Shown: positions 53,101-61,985, counted from the stretch's first letter. The stretch: 64,000 bases of DNA from Pseudomonadota bacterium (GCA_020161665.1 JAIUPA010000016.1:1-64000), one strand, 5' to 3'. Notes: generated by a model from the sequence alone, not told the origin. Program-made: numbers and translations.

Positions 53101-53304
53101 GGTGTGCTGCCGCTGGCCATTGCCACGGGGCCGAGTGCCGCCAGCCAGAATGCCATCGGCACGGGTGTGATCGGCGGCATGATCACGGCGACCCTTCTGG
53201 CCGTCCTGTTCGTGCCCGTCTTCTTCGTGCTGGTGTTGACCCTGTTCAGCCGCTTCAAGGGCAAGAAAGAGCACCCTCAGCCCACCGCCACGGATGGCGT
53301 TTGA
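50176..53304 (+). CDS. RND multidrug efflux permease, HAE1 (AcrB-like) family
   Basis: A 1042-aa proton-driven drug pump. The N-terminus MAQFFIHRPVFAWVLAIFIC and porter-domain PISQYPRVAPPQIQISASYT are classical. The proton-relay pair Asp407-Asp408 is in GILVDDAIVVVENVER and the partner Lys932 in GLSAKNAILIVEFAKD. Two large periplasmic loops and 12 TM helices are implied by length. The operon lacks an outer-membrane channel gene, so a TolC-like protein encoded elsewhere would be used. It resembles AmeB/BepE-type pumps of rhizobia and Brucella. A terminator follows. Confidence 0.95.
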   Translation: MAQFFIHRPVFAWVLAIFICIAGIASIPSLPISQYPRVAPPQIQISASYTGATPEEVYNGVAQPIEEELNGIAGIIYFESSSDTSGRVSITATFSPDTDVSKAQVDIQNAVARVEPRLPQTVVDQGIQVREAGSGFLLLVALTSSDKNSDVSALGDYINRSVAGELRRIQGVGQVQVFAAQRAMRVWIDPDKLTGLNLSANDVVQAIQAQNAQVAAGAIGASPNPIGQQLTATVQVKGQLATKDEFESIILRANADGSTVLLKDVARVEIGGESYAFASRLNGQPSAAVGVQLSTTGNALSASKAIHAKMEELSKFFPEGVSYSIPYDTSPFVEASIEKVLHTLLEAVGLVFVVMLIFLQSFRYTVIPTIVVPIALLGTLSIMMVAGFSINVLTMFAMVLAIGILVDDAIVVVENVERIMATEHLPPREATEKAMKQISGAIIGITLVLAAVFVPMAFFPGATGIIYRQFSMTMVVSILFSAFLALTLTPALCATFLKPLSEGHHEKRGFFGWFNRGFDRTTQRYSRSVSSVVRHGLVMMGIYGVITVATIYGFISLPTSFLPNEDQGFVITDMQAPPAASANRTSEGLKQAEAIYRAMPETENIVSLSGFSFSGSGANAGLMFVTFKDWAERERSAQQIAMAANRQLFGLQDARAFALSPPAIMGFGTSNGFSFRLQDRAGQGQQALQAAAAQLLAMAGQSKVVAGLRIEGLPAAAQVVLSIDREKANTFGVTFANVAATISRNLGSSYVNDFPNAGRLQRVVVQADQQARMNAEDLLKLTVPNSHGGMVPFSSFATVSWERGPAQVVGYNAYPSVRISGQAAPGLSTGAAMQEMERLASQLPNGFGYEWTGQSLEELSSGATAPILFGMSILFVFLLLAALYESWSIPLSVMMVVPLGIVGCVIAVMLRDMPNDVYFKVGLIAIIGLSAKNAILIVEFAKDLHEQGKSLTEAAIEAAKLRFRPILMTSMAFTLGVLPLAIATGPSAASQNAIGTGVIGGMITATLLAVLFVPVFFVLVLTLFSRFKGKKEHPQPTATDGV

Positions 53305-53342
53305 GCACGAAAATCAATCGCTAAAATTAATGGTAAATTTGA

Positions 53343-53374
53343 ACCGTCCGGACGAAGGCTCCGGGCGGTTTTTT
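53343..53374 (+). terminator. Intrinsic terminator after the RND operon
   Basis: ACCGTCCGG/CCGGGCGGT, a 9-bp stem with one T-G pair, then a run of five T. Confidence 0.85.
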
Positions 53375-53452
53375 CATGGTCTCATGGCGAGACAGGCGGC
53401 TCCACCGTCCGGCAACCGGGTGCCGGGGGAGAGAGCGGATGCCGCGCCGTGA

Positions 53453-53566
53453 TCAGAAGATGCGCTTTTCCACCTTGCGCGTGCGCGGCTGAAGCGCATC
53501 AAGCAGCGTAAACGCCGAAAGCGTAAGTGTTGTGAGGAAAATGGCGCCGATTGCAAGAACAGTCAT
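53453..53566 (-). CDS. Small single-pass membrane protein (37 aa)
   Basis: Begins MTVLAIGAIFLTTLTLSAFT and ends in a basic tail (QPRTRKVEKRIF). It has one N-terminal hydrophobic helix, about residues 3-22, with positively charged residues after it, as expected for an N-out/C-in small membrane protein. An AAAAGGA ribosome site sits 5 nt before the ATG. It stands alone between the RND operon terminator and the che operon. I know no function. Being short, its reality rests on the ribosome site and composition. Confidence 0.5.
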   Translation of the reverse strand: MTVLAIGAIFLTTLTLSAFTLLDALQPRTRKVEKRIF

Positions 53567-53987
53567 TGTCGTCCTTTTCTGACATCATTGTCATACTGGC
53601 TAAACGGATGCTGCCTTGGCTGACTTGCCTGAAACTTGCGCGGCATACGGATATTCTTGCGCCAAACGGCCATGTGGGGTTGTGAAAAGCCCATGGTGAA
53701 GGTTTGTCTGGGGTTCATTAACTTTCGCGCAAGGAATTAACCATAAAGATTATGCAACACGGGAAAACAGGATAGCCGCAAAAGGCTCCTCGTCTGGCAT
53801 GATGCCGTTCCTCCCGCGCCGGTTCTGGTCCGGTATTGTGCATCCAATTCAGTATTTTTGACAGCAAATATCGAAGGATAGGCATCCTGCGCAGGTCGCT
53901 TGGACCACGCAATTGAGAGTGTCTGTGCCCTTTGGGAGTTTGCGTTACGGCGGTCGTGTGGGGAACGCGGCTGTGTGAGGGGTCACG
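53567..53987. other. Intergenic promoter region of the che operon
   Basis: 421 bp between the small membrane protein gene and icpA. It is AT-richer around 53700-53760 and contains TTAACC half-sites (53718 and 53737) spaced too widely for a CtrA box. The start GTG of icpA is preceded by GAGGGG. No gene is seen. Confidence 0.6.
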
Positions 53988-55580
53988 GTGGGTCAGGCAT
54001 CGCCAACGGAATCGGCAGGGAAAGCACAGGCAGGCGGCCTGCGTGATCGCCTGCGCTTTGCCGGGTTGGAAGCCGACGCCGCCAATCTGGTGCGCGAACA
54101 CCGTCCGCTGGTTGAAAAGCATCTGGGCGAAGGCCTGCGCGATCTCTTTCTGCGCTACCGCACTCTGCCGGATGCAGCGCCGCATTTTGAATCCGAAAGC
54201 CGCGTCGACCGGCTTTATGACCTTCAGCTGTCGCACTGGAACGTTTTGACCGACGCACGCTTTGACGGTCTTTATGCCGAGCGCGCCAAGCTGCTTGCCG
54301 ATACCGAAGAAGGCATGGGGCTTGAGCCGCGCTGGCGCATGGCCGGTCACGCCGTTGTTCTCGAGCATCTCGTCACCGGGGTCCTCGATACGCTGAGCCC
54401 GATGCCGCGCCTTCCCTGGAACCGCAAGCGTCGCGAAGAAGCCCATGCGCTGGTCGCCGCTTTGATCCGCCTTGTGATGGTTGATGCGGAAATCGCGCTT
54501 TCGCTGCGCTTCAATGCCGAACGCATGCGCCACGGTACGGCGCTGCGCAACGAGCGTGAAGCCTGTCAGGATGAAGCACGCGCCCTTCTGGAAGCAACGG
54601 CGCAAGCCCTTGAAAATGCCGGTTCCGGCCACGGTCTGCCACAGGATGCGCCCGAGGCCTATGGCGAGGTGATGGCCCGCCTGAACGCTGGCCTTGAAAA
54701 GATTACCACCCATCTTGAGAGCGTTCGCCGCGTTCGCAGCGAAACGGAAGGTCTGGCGGTTGCCCTTGGGGATCATGCCGGGCGTCTGGCCGACATGACC
54801 GGCGCACAATCCGGCAAGGTGGAAGAGGCTGCAACGCTGATTGCCGGTCTGGCAGACCGCCAGCGCGAAGCCCTTGTCAGCGTCGAAGCCGTTGGCCGCG
54901 CCGCAGCCGGTGCCGGCCGCACGGTTGAGGAAAGCGGCGCCGTTGCAGGCTCGGCCCTCGAAACCATGGCCGCCATTGAAAATTCAGCCGAAGAAATCGG
55001 CCGCATCATCGGCGTTGTCGATGAAATCGCCTTCCAGACCAACCTGTTGGCGCTGAATGCCGGGATTGAGGCCGCACGCGCGGGGGATAGCGGTCGCGGC
55101 TTTGCCGTCGTTGCCCAGGAAGTGCGCGCGCTTGCCCAGCGCTCCACTGATGCGGCGCGCTCCATCAAATCGCTCGTCCAGACAACCCGCGATCAGGTGG
55201 CCAGCGGCGTCGATCTCGTTGGTCGCACACGAAGCGCCATCGGCGATGTCATGCGTCAGGTCGATGATCTCGACAAGGTGGCCACGGGCATGGCCCGTCA
55301 GGCGGGTGAACAGGCGGGCGCGCTGGAAAGCGCTGGCCGTGACATTGGCCTCCTGAACGCTGACCTGCGCCACAGCCGCGAGGAAGCGCTGCGTGTCGGT
55401 TCGGTCGCAGGCGATCTGCAGACGGTCATTCTGGAACTTGGAAATACGGTGCGTGAATTCCGCATGGCACGCCAGCGGCATGACGGGTGGGACAATGCCC
55501 CCGCAGACATGCAGCGCCAGCCCGAGCCCTATACGGGCGCCACGCGTTCAACCGGCCTCATCCGGTTGGCGAAGGCATGA
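53988..55580 (+). CDS. icpA: Globin-domain soluble chemoreceptor IcpA
   Basis: A 530-aa cytoplasmic receptor without membrane helices. Residues 20-180 form a protoglobin-like sensor ([40 protein letters not shown]). Compared with the globin-coupled sensor pattern, the position of the proximal heme His is Glu107 ([11 protein letters not shown]), so heme may not bind normally. The rest is an MCP hairpin with the tip [20 protein letters not shown] and [18 protein letters not shown]. It is first gene of the che operon, as in Ensifer meliloti. The GTG at 53988 has GAGGGG upstream. It should signal to the CheA encoded 730 nt downstream. Confidence 0.92.
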   Translation: MGQASPTESAGKAQAGGLRDRLRFAGLEADAANLVREHRPLVEKHLGEGLRDLFLRYRTLPDAAPHFESESRVDRLYDLQLSHWNVLTDARFDGLYAERAKLLADTEEGMGLEPRWRMAGHAVVLEHLVTGVLDTLSPMPRLPWNRKRREEAHALVAALIRLVMVDAEIALSLRFNAERMRHGTALRNEREACQDEARALLEATAQALENAGSGHGLPQDAPEAYGEVMARLNAGLEKITTHLESVRRVRSETEGLAVALGDHAGRLADMTGAQSGKVEEAATLIAGLADRQREALVSVEAVGRAAAGAGRTVEESGAVAGSALETMAAIENSAEEIGRIIGVVDEIAFQTNLLALNAGIEAARAGDSGRGFAVVAQEVRALAQRSTDAARSIKSLVQTTRDQVASGVDLVGRTRSAIGDVMRQVDDLDKVATGMARQAGEQAGALESAGRDIGLLNADLRHSREEALRVGSVAGDLQTVILELGNTVREFRMARQRHDGWDNAPADMQRQPEPYTGATRSTGLIRLAKA

Positions 55581-55593
55581 GGAGACACGCACG

Positions 55594-55635
55594 ATGAACA
55601 CTTACGACCGGCTTGAAACGGAAGGAACAAACTGA
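55594..55635 (+). CDS. Tiny ORF (13 aa) between icpA and cheS, possible translational coupler
   Basis: MNTYDRLETEGTN with a GAGGAGA site 10-15 nt upstream. Its TGA shares a base with the cheS ATG (TGATG). It may be a leader whose translation delivers ribosomes to cheS, or chance. Too short for a product claim. Confidence 0.3.
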   Translation: MNTYDRLETEGTN

Positions 55636-55928
55636 TGGCGGCCAAGAAATCCGCAACATCGATGAAACTGGAATCCGTTCTGGACCTCAATCAGGCTTCG
55701 GCGCTCAAGAAAGAGCTTGTCGCGGCCCGTGGCAAGAACATCGTTATCGACGCATCCGGTGTTGAACGCGTCGGCGTGCAGTGCATTCAGGTTCTGGTGG
55801 CTGCTTCCCGCGCTTGGGAAGAAGATACCCGTTCCTTCACCTTTTCCGCCATTTCCGATGCCTTTTCCAGAACGCTCAATCTGGTTGGCGTCAACATAGA
55901 TCACCTGATTGCGAAGGAGAGCCACTGA
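55635..55928 (+). CDS. cheS: STAS-domain chemotaxis protein CheS
   Basis: A 97-aa single STAS domain (VLDLNQASALKKELVAARGK, IVIDASGVERVGVQCIQVLV). In Ensifer meliloti the protein at this place, CheS, binds CheA and speeds dephosphorylation of CheY1, the phosphate-sink regulator. Position between icpA and cheY1 and length agree. The phosphorylatable Ser of anti-sigma antagonists is not obvious, in keeping with a binding role. It touches the cheY1 start (TGATG). Confidence 0.88.
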   Translation: MAAKKSATSMKLESVLDLNQASALKKELVAARGKNIVIDASGVERVGVQCIQVLVAASRAWEEDTRSFTFSAISDAFSRTLNLVGVNIDHLIAKESH

Positions 55929-56293
55929 TGAAGAAGAAGGTCCTTACGGTCGATGATTCAAGGACGATCCGGAACATGCTCCTGATCACCTTGAACAATG
56001 CCGGTTTTGAAACCGTGCAGGCCGAAGACGGCGTCGAGGGGCTCGAGGTTCTTGAAACCTCCAACCCGGATGTGATCGTCACCGATATCAACATGCCGCG
56101 CCTTGATGGCTTCGGCTTTATCGAAGGCGTTCGCCGCAACGAAAAGTATCGCGCGATCCCGATCCTCGTTCTCACCACCGAAAGCGACGCGGAAAAGAAG
56201 AACCGCGCCCGGCAGGCTGGTGCAACGGGCTGGATCGTCAAGCCTTTCGACCCGGCCAAACTGATTGATGCGATCGAGCGTGTAACCGCCTGA
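55928..56293 (+). CDS. cheY1: Chemotaxis response regulator CheY1
   Basis: A 121-aa single receiver domain. The acidic pocket is Asp9-Asp10 (VLTVDDSRTIR), the phospho-acceptor Asp53 (VIVTDINMPRLDGFGF), the switch Thr in LVLTTESDAEK, and Lys105 in WIVKPFDP. In the two-CheY system of rhizobia CheY1 acts mainly as a phosphate sink for CheY2. The start overlaps the cheS stop by one base. Confidence 0.93.
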   Translation: MKKKVLTVDDSRTIRNMLLITLNNAGFETVQAEDGVEGLEVLETSNPDVIVTDINMPRLDGFGFIEGVRRNEKYRAIPILVLTTESDAEKKNRARQAGATGWIVKPFDPAKLIDAIERVTA

Positions 56294-56307
56294 CGGGATA
56301 GTTTCCG

Positions 56308-58617
56308 ATGGATATGAACGAAATCAAAGAGATCTTTTTCCAGGAGTGCGAGGAGCAGCTCGCCGAACTGGAATCGGGTCTTATGAAGCTAAATGATGGC
56401 GACCGGGACCCGGAAACGGTCAATGCCGTCTTCCGCGCCGTCCACTCGATCAAGGGTGGTGCCGGGGCTTTCGGACTGGATGATCTGGTTTCGTTCGCGC
56501 ATGTCTTCGAGACGACTCTCGATTGCGTGCGATCCAACAAGCTGGAACCCTCCCAGGATGTGCTGAAGGTCATGCTCCGCTCGGCGGACGTACTGGCCGA
56601 CCTGACCAATGCCGCCCGTGATGGCGGCAAGGTTGAAGAGACGCGCACCAGAGGTCTGGTCAAGGAGCTTGAAGCGCTGGCGCGAGGGGAAGTTCTCGCA
56701 GCCTCCGCCGCATCTGCGGAACCGCCTGCCGCAAAGCCCGCTCCCGCCCCGGCTCCGGTTGCAGCAGCTGCCAAGCCTTCCCCGACCGACGACAGCGGCT
56801 TCCAGCCGATCCCGTTCTCCTTCGACGACTTCGGTGGTGATGAACCGGCTGCCGCAACCTCCGATCCGGCTTTTGAAGTCACCTTCAAGCCGCGCGCTGA
56901 TCTTTATGCCAAGGGCAACGAAGCAGCGCTCCTGTTGCGCGATCTCGCCCGCCTTGGCGAAATGAGCGTCAACTGCAACATGGACGCCCTGCCGCGCTTC
57001 GAGGATATGAACCCGGAAGGCGCTTACTTCTGGTGGGTTGCCACCGTGCGCACCGCCAAGGGTGAAGAAGGCATTCGCTCGGTCTTCGAATTTGCCGAAT
57101 GGGATTGCGACATCGAAGTTCGCGGCCTTGAGGAAAATGTCGAGAGCGACATGCCGATGACCCCGGTGCCGTTCGATCTGGCGATCCTTGATGGCGATGG
57201 CTCGCTGGCGGCCGATGAGCAGCACCATGACGATCACGACCATGATCACGATCACGACCATGCCCATGTGGCCGCTGCCGCTGTTGAAGCTGTTCACACG
57301 GCACAGGCTGCAGCATCCGTCACGCAGGCTGCTCGCAGCGCCGCAACGGCTGCGCCGTCCGCTGCTGCTGCTGCTGCTGCCCAGCAGGCCAACAATGTCG
57401 CCGCTCAGGCCGGCCAGACGATCCGCGTCGATCTCGACCGCGTTGACCGCCTGATCAACCTCGTCGGCGAACTGGTCATCAATCAGGCCATGCTGTCCCA
57501 GAGCGTGGTGGAGAGCGACAATAACGGCGCTTCCTCCATCAATATGGGTCTCGAAGAGCTGCAGCAGCTCACCCGCGAGATCCAGGACAGCGTGATGGCC
57601 ATCCGCGCCCAGCCGGTGAAGCCGGTGTTCCAGCGCATGTCGCGCATCGTGCGCGAAGTGGCCGATATGACCGGCAAGCAGATCCGCCTCATTACGGAAG
57701 GTGAAAACACCGAAGTCGACAAGACGGTCATCGACAAGCTGGCCGAACCGCTGACCCATATGATCCGCAATGCCGTGGACCATGGTGTGGAAACGCCCGA
57801 AAAGCGTGAAGCCGCTGGCAAGAACCCGGAAGGCACCGTGCGACTCTCGGCCAAGCACCGTTCGGGCCGCATCATCATCGAACTGTCCGACGACGGCGCG
57901 GGCATCAACCGCGAGCGCGTTCGCCAGAAGGCCATCGACAACGATCTCATCACGGCAGACGCCAACCTCAGCGACGAGGAAATCGACAACCTCATCTTCG
58001 CGCCCGGCTTCTCCACTGCTGAAAAGCTCTCCGACATTTCCGGTCGTGGCGTGGGCATGGATGTGGTCAAGCGCTCCATTCAGGCGCTCGGCGGTCGCAT
58101 CTCGATCCAGTCGCGCCCCGGTCATGGCTCCACCTTCACGCTCAGCCTGCCGCTGACGCTTGCCGTGCTGGATGGCATGGTGGTCACGGTGGCCAACCAG
58201 ACGCTGGTCGTTCCGTTGACGGCCATCGTTGAAACGCTCCAGCCGGAAGCGGACGAAATCCACTCCTTCGGCCCGTCGCAGCGCCTCATCTCGATCCGCA
58301 ACAGCTTCTGCCCGCTGGTCGATGTCGGTCGCATCCTTGATTTCCGCCCCGTGGCTGCCGACCCTGTCGAAGGCGTGGCGCTTCTGGTGGAATCGGAAGG
58401 CGGTGGCCAGCGCGCCCTCATGGTCGATGCCATTCAGGGCCAGCGTCAGGTCGTCATCAAGAGCCTTGAAGCCAATTATACCCACGTTCCGGGCATTGCC
58501 GCCGCCACCATCCTCGGGGATGGCCGCGTCGCACTGATCCTGGATGTGGATGCGGTGGTCGCTGCCTCGCGCGGCCAGTCGCTCAAGACCGAAACAGCGT
58601 TAGCAGCAGCAGGATAA
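56308..58617 (+). CDS. cheA: Chemotaxis histidine kinase CheA
   Basis: A 769-aa kinase. The HPt domain has the phospho-acceptor His46 (VFRAVHSIKGGAGAFG). A P2-like region for CheY/CheB binding sits within residues 190-290. A linker with the tract HHDDHDHDHDHDHAH (306-320) and an Ala-rich run leads to the dimerisation helices (RVDRLINLVGELVINQAMLS). The ATPase part has MIRNAVDHGVETPEKR, SDDGAGINRERVRQKA, FAPGFSTAEKLSDISGRGVG and GHGSTFTLSLPL. The C-terminal P5 domain is CheW-like. It phosphorylates CheY1, CheY2 and CheB in response to receptors. The length is slightly above the usual 650-750. Confidence 0.97.
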   Translation: MDMNEIKEIFFQECEEQLAELESGLMKLNDGDRDPETVNAVFRAVHSIKGGAGAFGLDDLVSFAHVFETTLDCVRSNKLEPSQDVLKVMLRSADVLADLTNAARDGGKVEETRTRGLVKELEALARGEVLAASAASAEPPAAKPAPAPAPVAAAAKPSPTDDSGFQPIPFSFDDFGGDEPAAATSDPAFEVTFKPRADLYAKGNEAALLLRDLARLGEMSVNCNMDALPRFEDMNPEGAYFWWVATVRTAKGEEGIRSVFEFAEWDCDIEVRGLEENVESDMPMTPVPFDLAILDGDGSLAADEQHHDDHDHDHDHDHAHVAAAAVEAVHTAQAAASVTQAARSAATAAPSAAAAAAAQQANNVAAQAGQTIRVDLDRVDRLINLVGELVINQAMLSQSVVESDNNGASSINMGLEELQQLTREIQDSVMAIRAQPVKPVFQRMSRIVREVADMTGKQIRLITEGENTEVDKTVIDKLAEPLTHMIRNAVDHGVETPEKREAAGKNPEGTVRLSAKHRSGRIIIELSDDGAGINRERVRQKAIDNDLITADANLSDEEIDNLIFAPGFSTAEKLSDISGRGVGMDVVKRSIQALGGRISIQSRPGHGSTFTLSLPLTLAVLDGMVVTVANQTLVVPLTAIVETLQPEADEIHSFGPSQRLISIRNSFCPLVDVGRILDFRPVAADPVEGVALLVESEGGGQRALMVDAIQGQRQVVIKSLEANYTHVPGIAAATILGDGRVALILDVDAVVAASRGQSLKTETALAAAG
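57223..57267 (+). other. cheA: His/Asp repeat tract within cheA
   Basis: Codons 306-320 encode eight His and six Asp in near-perfect alternation. The DNA repeats GACCAT/GATCAC hexamers, so the tract may vary in length by slippage. Metal binding is possible but not shown. Confidence 0.8.
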
Positions 58618-58620
58618 GTC

Positions 58621-59088
58621 ATGTCGTACACTGCCAGAAATCTGACCAACGGTGACCGTGAACTGATCGCATTCCGCATCGGCGATCAGGAATTCTGTGT
58701 GAACATTATGTCTGTCCGCGAAATTCGCGGCTGGACCCCGGCAACGGCCATGCCGCATTCGCCGCATTATCTGCTGGGCGTCATCAACCTGCGTGGCGCG
58801 GTCCTGCCGATCGTTGATCTGTCGGCCCGCCTCGGCATGAAGCCCGCCGAACCGTCGCAGCGCCACGTGATCATCGTTGCGCAGGTGAAGAACCAGGTCG
58901 CCGGTCTGCTGGTCGATGCGGTGTCCGATATCCTCACCGTAACGGATGACAACATCCAGCCGGTGCCGGAAGTTTCGTCCGATCTGGAACGCCAGTACGC
59001 CCGTGGCATCTTTGCCATCGATAACCGCATGATCTGCATGATTGAACTCGACGCGCTGTTTCCTGACAATATGAGCGAGGCCGCCTGA
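58621..59088 (+). CDS. cheW: Chemotaxis coupling protein CheW
   Basis: A 155-aa CheW with two SH3-like subdomains (LIAFRIGDQEFCVNIMSVRE, IRGWTPATAMPHSPHYLLGV, INLRGAVLPIVDLSARLGM, IVAQVKNQVAGLLVDAVSDI). It links receptors to CheA. It starts 3 nt after the cheA stop and overlaps cheR by one base (TGATG). Confidence 0.96.
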   Translation: MSYTARNLTNGDRELIAFRIGDQEFCVNIMSVREIRGWTPATAMPHSPHYLLGVINLRGAVLPIVDLSARLGMKPAEPSQRHVIIVAQVKNQVAGLLVDAVSDILTVTDDNIQPVPEVSSDLERQYARGIFAIDNRMICMIELDALFPDNMSEAA

Positions 59089-59999
59089 TGCTTTCTGCCC
59101 TGAAAGACGCGCGAGGCAATCCGGATGAGGTTCTGGCAAGCGGTGAATATCCGCTGACACGCCGCGACCTCAACGAAATTGCTGCGATGATCTATGCCGA
59201 TGCCGGTATCGCCATGAACGATAGCAAGGCCTCGTTGATCTATTCGCGCCTTTCCAAGCATATCCGAAAGCTCGGTCTGGACGGGTTCCGCAGCTATTGC
59301 GTGCTGGTCGCCTCGCCGGAAGGGGCAGAGGCGCGCCGCGAAATGCTGTCGCACCTTACGACGAACTTCACGCGTTTCTTCCGCGAAAATCACCACTTTG
59401 AGCATATGCGCGACAGCGTGTTGCCGGGCCTGATCGAGCGGGTGAAGAGCGGCGGCCGCGCCCGCATCTGGTCGGCTGCTTGTTCAGACGGGCAGGAGCC
59501 CTATTCGATCGCGTTGACGGTGCTTGCCGCCTTCCCGAATGCCGCTGACTTTGACTTCAAGATTCTGGCGACCGATATCGATCCGAAGATATTGGCTGCC
59601 GCCCGCGCCGGGATTTATGACGATGGTGCCCTGGAAACGGTCAGCCCCGCCATGCGCAAGCAGTCCTTCCAGGAAGTTGATGTGGATGGTCGCCGTCGCT
59701 TCCGCGTCGATGATCGCGTCAAGCGTCTCATCACCTTCAACGAACTGAACCTCATGGCCAACTGGCCGTTCAAGGGCCCGTTCGATGTGATTTTCTGCCG
59801 CAACGTGGCGATTTACTTCGATGAACCGACGCAGATGAAACTCTGGTCGCGCTTTGCCGGCATGCTGGCTCCGGGCGGTATGCTCTACATCGGCCATTCC
59901 GAGCGCGTGGCGGGTGAATCCAAGGATGCGTTTGAAACGGCAGGCATCACGACCTATCGCTATCAGGGCCGTGCCGGAACGGGGAGGGCAGGCAAATGA
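59088..59999 (+). CDS. cheR: Chemotaxis methyltransferase CheR
   Basis: A 303-aa S-adenosylmethionine-dependent methyltransferase acting on receptor glutamates. The N-terminal helical domain contains [20 protein letters not shown]. The SAM-binding part includes [60 protein letters not shown] and [11 protein letters not shown]. Its end overlaps cheB by 4 nt (ATGA). No C-terminal TPR extension. Confidence 0.96.
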   Translation: MLSALKDARGNPDEVLASGEYPLTRRDLNEIAAMIYADAGIAMNDSKASLIYSRLSKHIRKLGLDGFRSYCVLVASPEGAEARREMLSHLTTNFTRFFRENHHFEHMRDSVLPGLIERVKSGGRARIWSAACSDGQEPYSIALTVLAAFPNAADFDFKILATDIDPKILAAARAGIYDDGALETVSPAMRKQSFQEVDVDGRRRFRVDDRVKRLITFNELNLMANWPFKGPFDVIFCRNVAIYFDEPTQMKLWSRFAGMLAPGGMLYIGHSERVAGESKDAFETAGITTYRYQGRAGTGRAGK

Positions 60000-61042
60000 C
60001 CGTCAGCGTTCTCGTCGTTGATGACTCGCCCACCATGCGCGGTCTGTTGACCACGATCCTCAATGCCGACCCGGACATTGATGTCGTGGGCCAGGCGGGG
60101 TCTGCCATGGAGGCCCGTGCGGCCATCAAGGAACTCAATCCCGACGTCGTCACCCTCGACATCGAGATGCCGAATATGAATGGCCTCGATTTCCTTGAAA
60201 AGATCATGACGCTGCGGCCGATGCCGGTGATCATGGTCTCGAGCCTGACCCATCGCGGGGCTGATGCCACGCTGGCAGCGCTTGAAATCGGTGCTTTCGA
60301 TTGTGTCGGCAAGCCCATGCCGGGCGATATTCGCCCCTTCGTCGACCTTGGCGAAAAGGTAAAGGCTGCGGCACGTTCGGGCCGTGTGCATGTGCGTGCA
60401 CCCTCACTGGCGCCTTCCATGCCGGTGTCGACGCCCGCTCAGGATTTTCGGGTCGGCCACAAGATTGTAGCCATCGGCTCCTCCACCGGGGGCGTCGAGG
60501 CGCTGATTGCGGTTCTGCAGAAGTTTCCCAAGAACTGCCCGCCGACCGTGATTACCCAACATATGCCGCAGGCCTTCACCAAGAGCTTCGCTGAAAGGCT
60601 GAACCGGCTTTGCGCGCCCGTCGTGGAAGAAGCCACCGATGGTGCGCGCCTGCAAATCGGGAAGATTTACCTGGCACCGGGTGGCGCAAACCACCTGGAG
60701 GTGGTCAATCCGAACGCCCCGTGTTGCCGTCTCGTAGATCGCGGGCCGGTGAACGGTCATCGTCCCTCGGTCGATGTGCTGTTCGACTCGGTGGCGGAAC
60801 TGGCTGGTCGTCGCGCCGTAGGCGTGATCCTGACCGGAATGGGGCGCGATGGTGCGTCCGGCCTCCTGCGCATGCGTCAGGCTGGTGCGCGCACCATTGG
60901 CCAGAATGAGAAGACCTGCGTCGTCTACGGAATGCCGCGGGTCGCCTATGAACTGGGCGCAGTCGAGCAACAATTCCCGCTCGGCGCCATAGGAGAAGAA
61001 ATCTTGAAGCTCACAGCCGCCCGGAAAGAAGGTGTAGAGTAA
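59996..61042 (+). CDS. cheB: Chemotaxis methylesterase/glutamine deamidase CheB
   Basis: A 348-aa two-domain protein. The receiver has Asp9-Asp10 and phospho-acceptor Asp55 ([16 protein letters not shown]). The catalytic domain has Ser163 in [13 protein letters not shown], the active-site His in [20 protein letters not shown], and Asp in [16 protein letters not shown]. Phosphorylation by CheA activates removal of receptor methyl groups. It begins 4 nt inside cheR and overlaps cheY2 by one base. Confidence 0.96.
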   Translation: MTVSVLVVDDSPTMRGLLTTILNADPDIDVVGQAGSAMEARAAIKELNPDVVTLDIEMPNMNGLDFLEKIMTLRPMPVIMVSSLTHRGADATLAALEIGAFDCVGKPMPGDIRPFVDLGEKVKAAARSGRVHVRAPSLAPSMPVSTPAQDFRVGHKIVAIGSSTGGVEALIAVLQKFPKNCPPTVITQHMPQAFTKSFAERLNRLCAPVVEEATDGARLQIGKIYLAPGGANHLEVVNPNAPCCRLVDRGPVNGHRPSVDVLFDSVAELAGRRAVGVILTGMGRDGASGLLRMRQAGARTIGQNEKTCVVYGMPRVAYELGAVEQQFPLGAIGEEILKLTAARKEGVE

Positions 61043-61431
61043 TGTCGATCGCTGAAAAAATTAAAGTGCTCATCGTCGATGATCAGGTCACAAGTCGCCT
61101 GCTTTTGGGTGATGCTCTGACCCAGCTTGGGTTCAAGCAGATCACCGCCGCAGGCGATGGTGAACAGGGTTACAAGATCATGCAGCAGCAGCCGCATCAT
61201 CTGGTGATCTCCGACTTCAACATGCCGAAGATGGACGGACTTGGCCTGCTGCAGGCCGTTCGCACCAATCCGGCAACGAAGAAGGCGGCCTTCATCATCC
61301 TCACGGCGCAGGGCGACCGCGCGCTGGTCCAGAAGGCTGCTCAACTCGGCGCGAACAATGTGCTCGCCAAGCCCTTCACCATTGAAAAGATGAAGGCCGC
61401 GATCGAGGCCGTTTTCGGAGCCCTGAAATGA
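61042..61431 (+). CDS. cheY2: Chemotaxis response regulator CheY2
   Basis: A 129-aa receiver with Asp13-Asp14 ([13 protein letters not shown]), phospho-acceptor Asp58 ([16 protein letters not shown]), switch Thr in [11 protein letters not shown], and Lys110 in NVLAKPFTI. CheY2 is the main motor-controlling regulator in rhizobia, binding FliM to slow the flagellum. It overlaps cheB by one base and cheD by 4 nt. Confidence 0.94.
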   Translation: MSIAEKIKVLIVDDQVTSRLLLGDALTQLGFKQITAAGDGEQGYKIMQQQPHHLVISDFNMPKMDGLGLLQAVRTNPATKKAAFIILTAQGDRALVQKAAQLGANNVLAKPFTIEKMKAAIEAVFGALK

Positions 61432-61985
61432 CAGAAGCCGATACGGCAAGACGCGTTCACGTGATTCAGGGAGAATATAAGGTCTCCCGGGACCCCAATG
61501 TCGTGCTCAGCACGATTTTGGGATCATGCGTGGCCGCCTGCATTCGCGACCCGGTCGCAGGTGTCGGGGGCATGAACCATTTCCTCTTGCCGGGATCGGC
61601 TGAAACCATGCGCTCGGGCGGTGATGCCACGCGCTATGGGGTTCATCTGATGGAACTGCTCATCAACGGGCTTCTGAAAGAAGGTGCCCGTCGTGACAGG
61701 CTCGAAGCCAAGATCTTCGGTGGTGCCAAGACCATTGCCACCTTCTCGAATGTCGGCGAGCAGAATGCTGCCTTCGCCATGCAATTCCTGAAGGATGAAG
61801 GCATTCCGGTGGTCGGCTCGTCGACGGGCGGTGAATTTGGTCGCAAGCTCGAATTCTGGCCGATCAGTGGTCGCGCCCGTCAGTATCCGCTGACCGGAGC
61901 CGAAACGAAGAAGACCGTGGAAATGGAACGCGCCCGCCCGGCACCGCCGCCGAAGCCGGTCGAAAGCTCCATCGAGTTCTTCTGA
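61428..61985 (+). CDS. cheD: Chemoreceptor glutamine deamidase CheD
   Basis: A 185-aa CheD. The catalytic Cys34 is in [15 protein letters not shown] and the His51 in [10 protein letters not shown]; the third residue is likely the Thr in QYPLTG. It deamidates receptor glutamines to glutamates ready for methylation. A Pro-rich C-terminus ([13 protein letters not shown]) follows. The ATG overlaps the cheY2 stop (ATGA). An 89-nt gap then precedes cheT. Confidence 0.94.
   Translation: MTEADTARRVHVIQGEYKVSRDPNVVLSTILGSCVAACIRDPVAGVGGMNHFLLPGSAETMRSGGDATRYGVHLMELLINGLLKEGARRDRLEAKIFGGAKTIATFSNVGEQNAAFAMQFLKDEGIPVVGSSTGGEFGRKLEFWPISGRARQYPLTGAETKKTVEMERARPAPPPKPVESSIEFF

Noticed and set aside
51055..53274. 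739-codon open frame opposite the RND pump (with similar ones opposite cheA, 56389-58485, and the ABC binding protein, 25665-27389)
   Set aside because: Antisense shadows without motifs; the plus-strand genes carry full catalytic signatures.
53718..53742. Two TTAA half-sites before icpA considered as a CtrA box
   Set aside because: The halves are 15 nt apart rather than 7; kept only as half-sites in the intergenic note.
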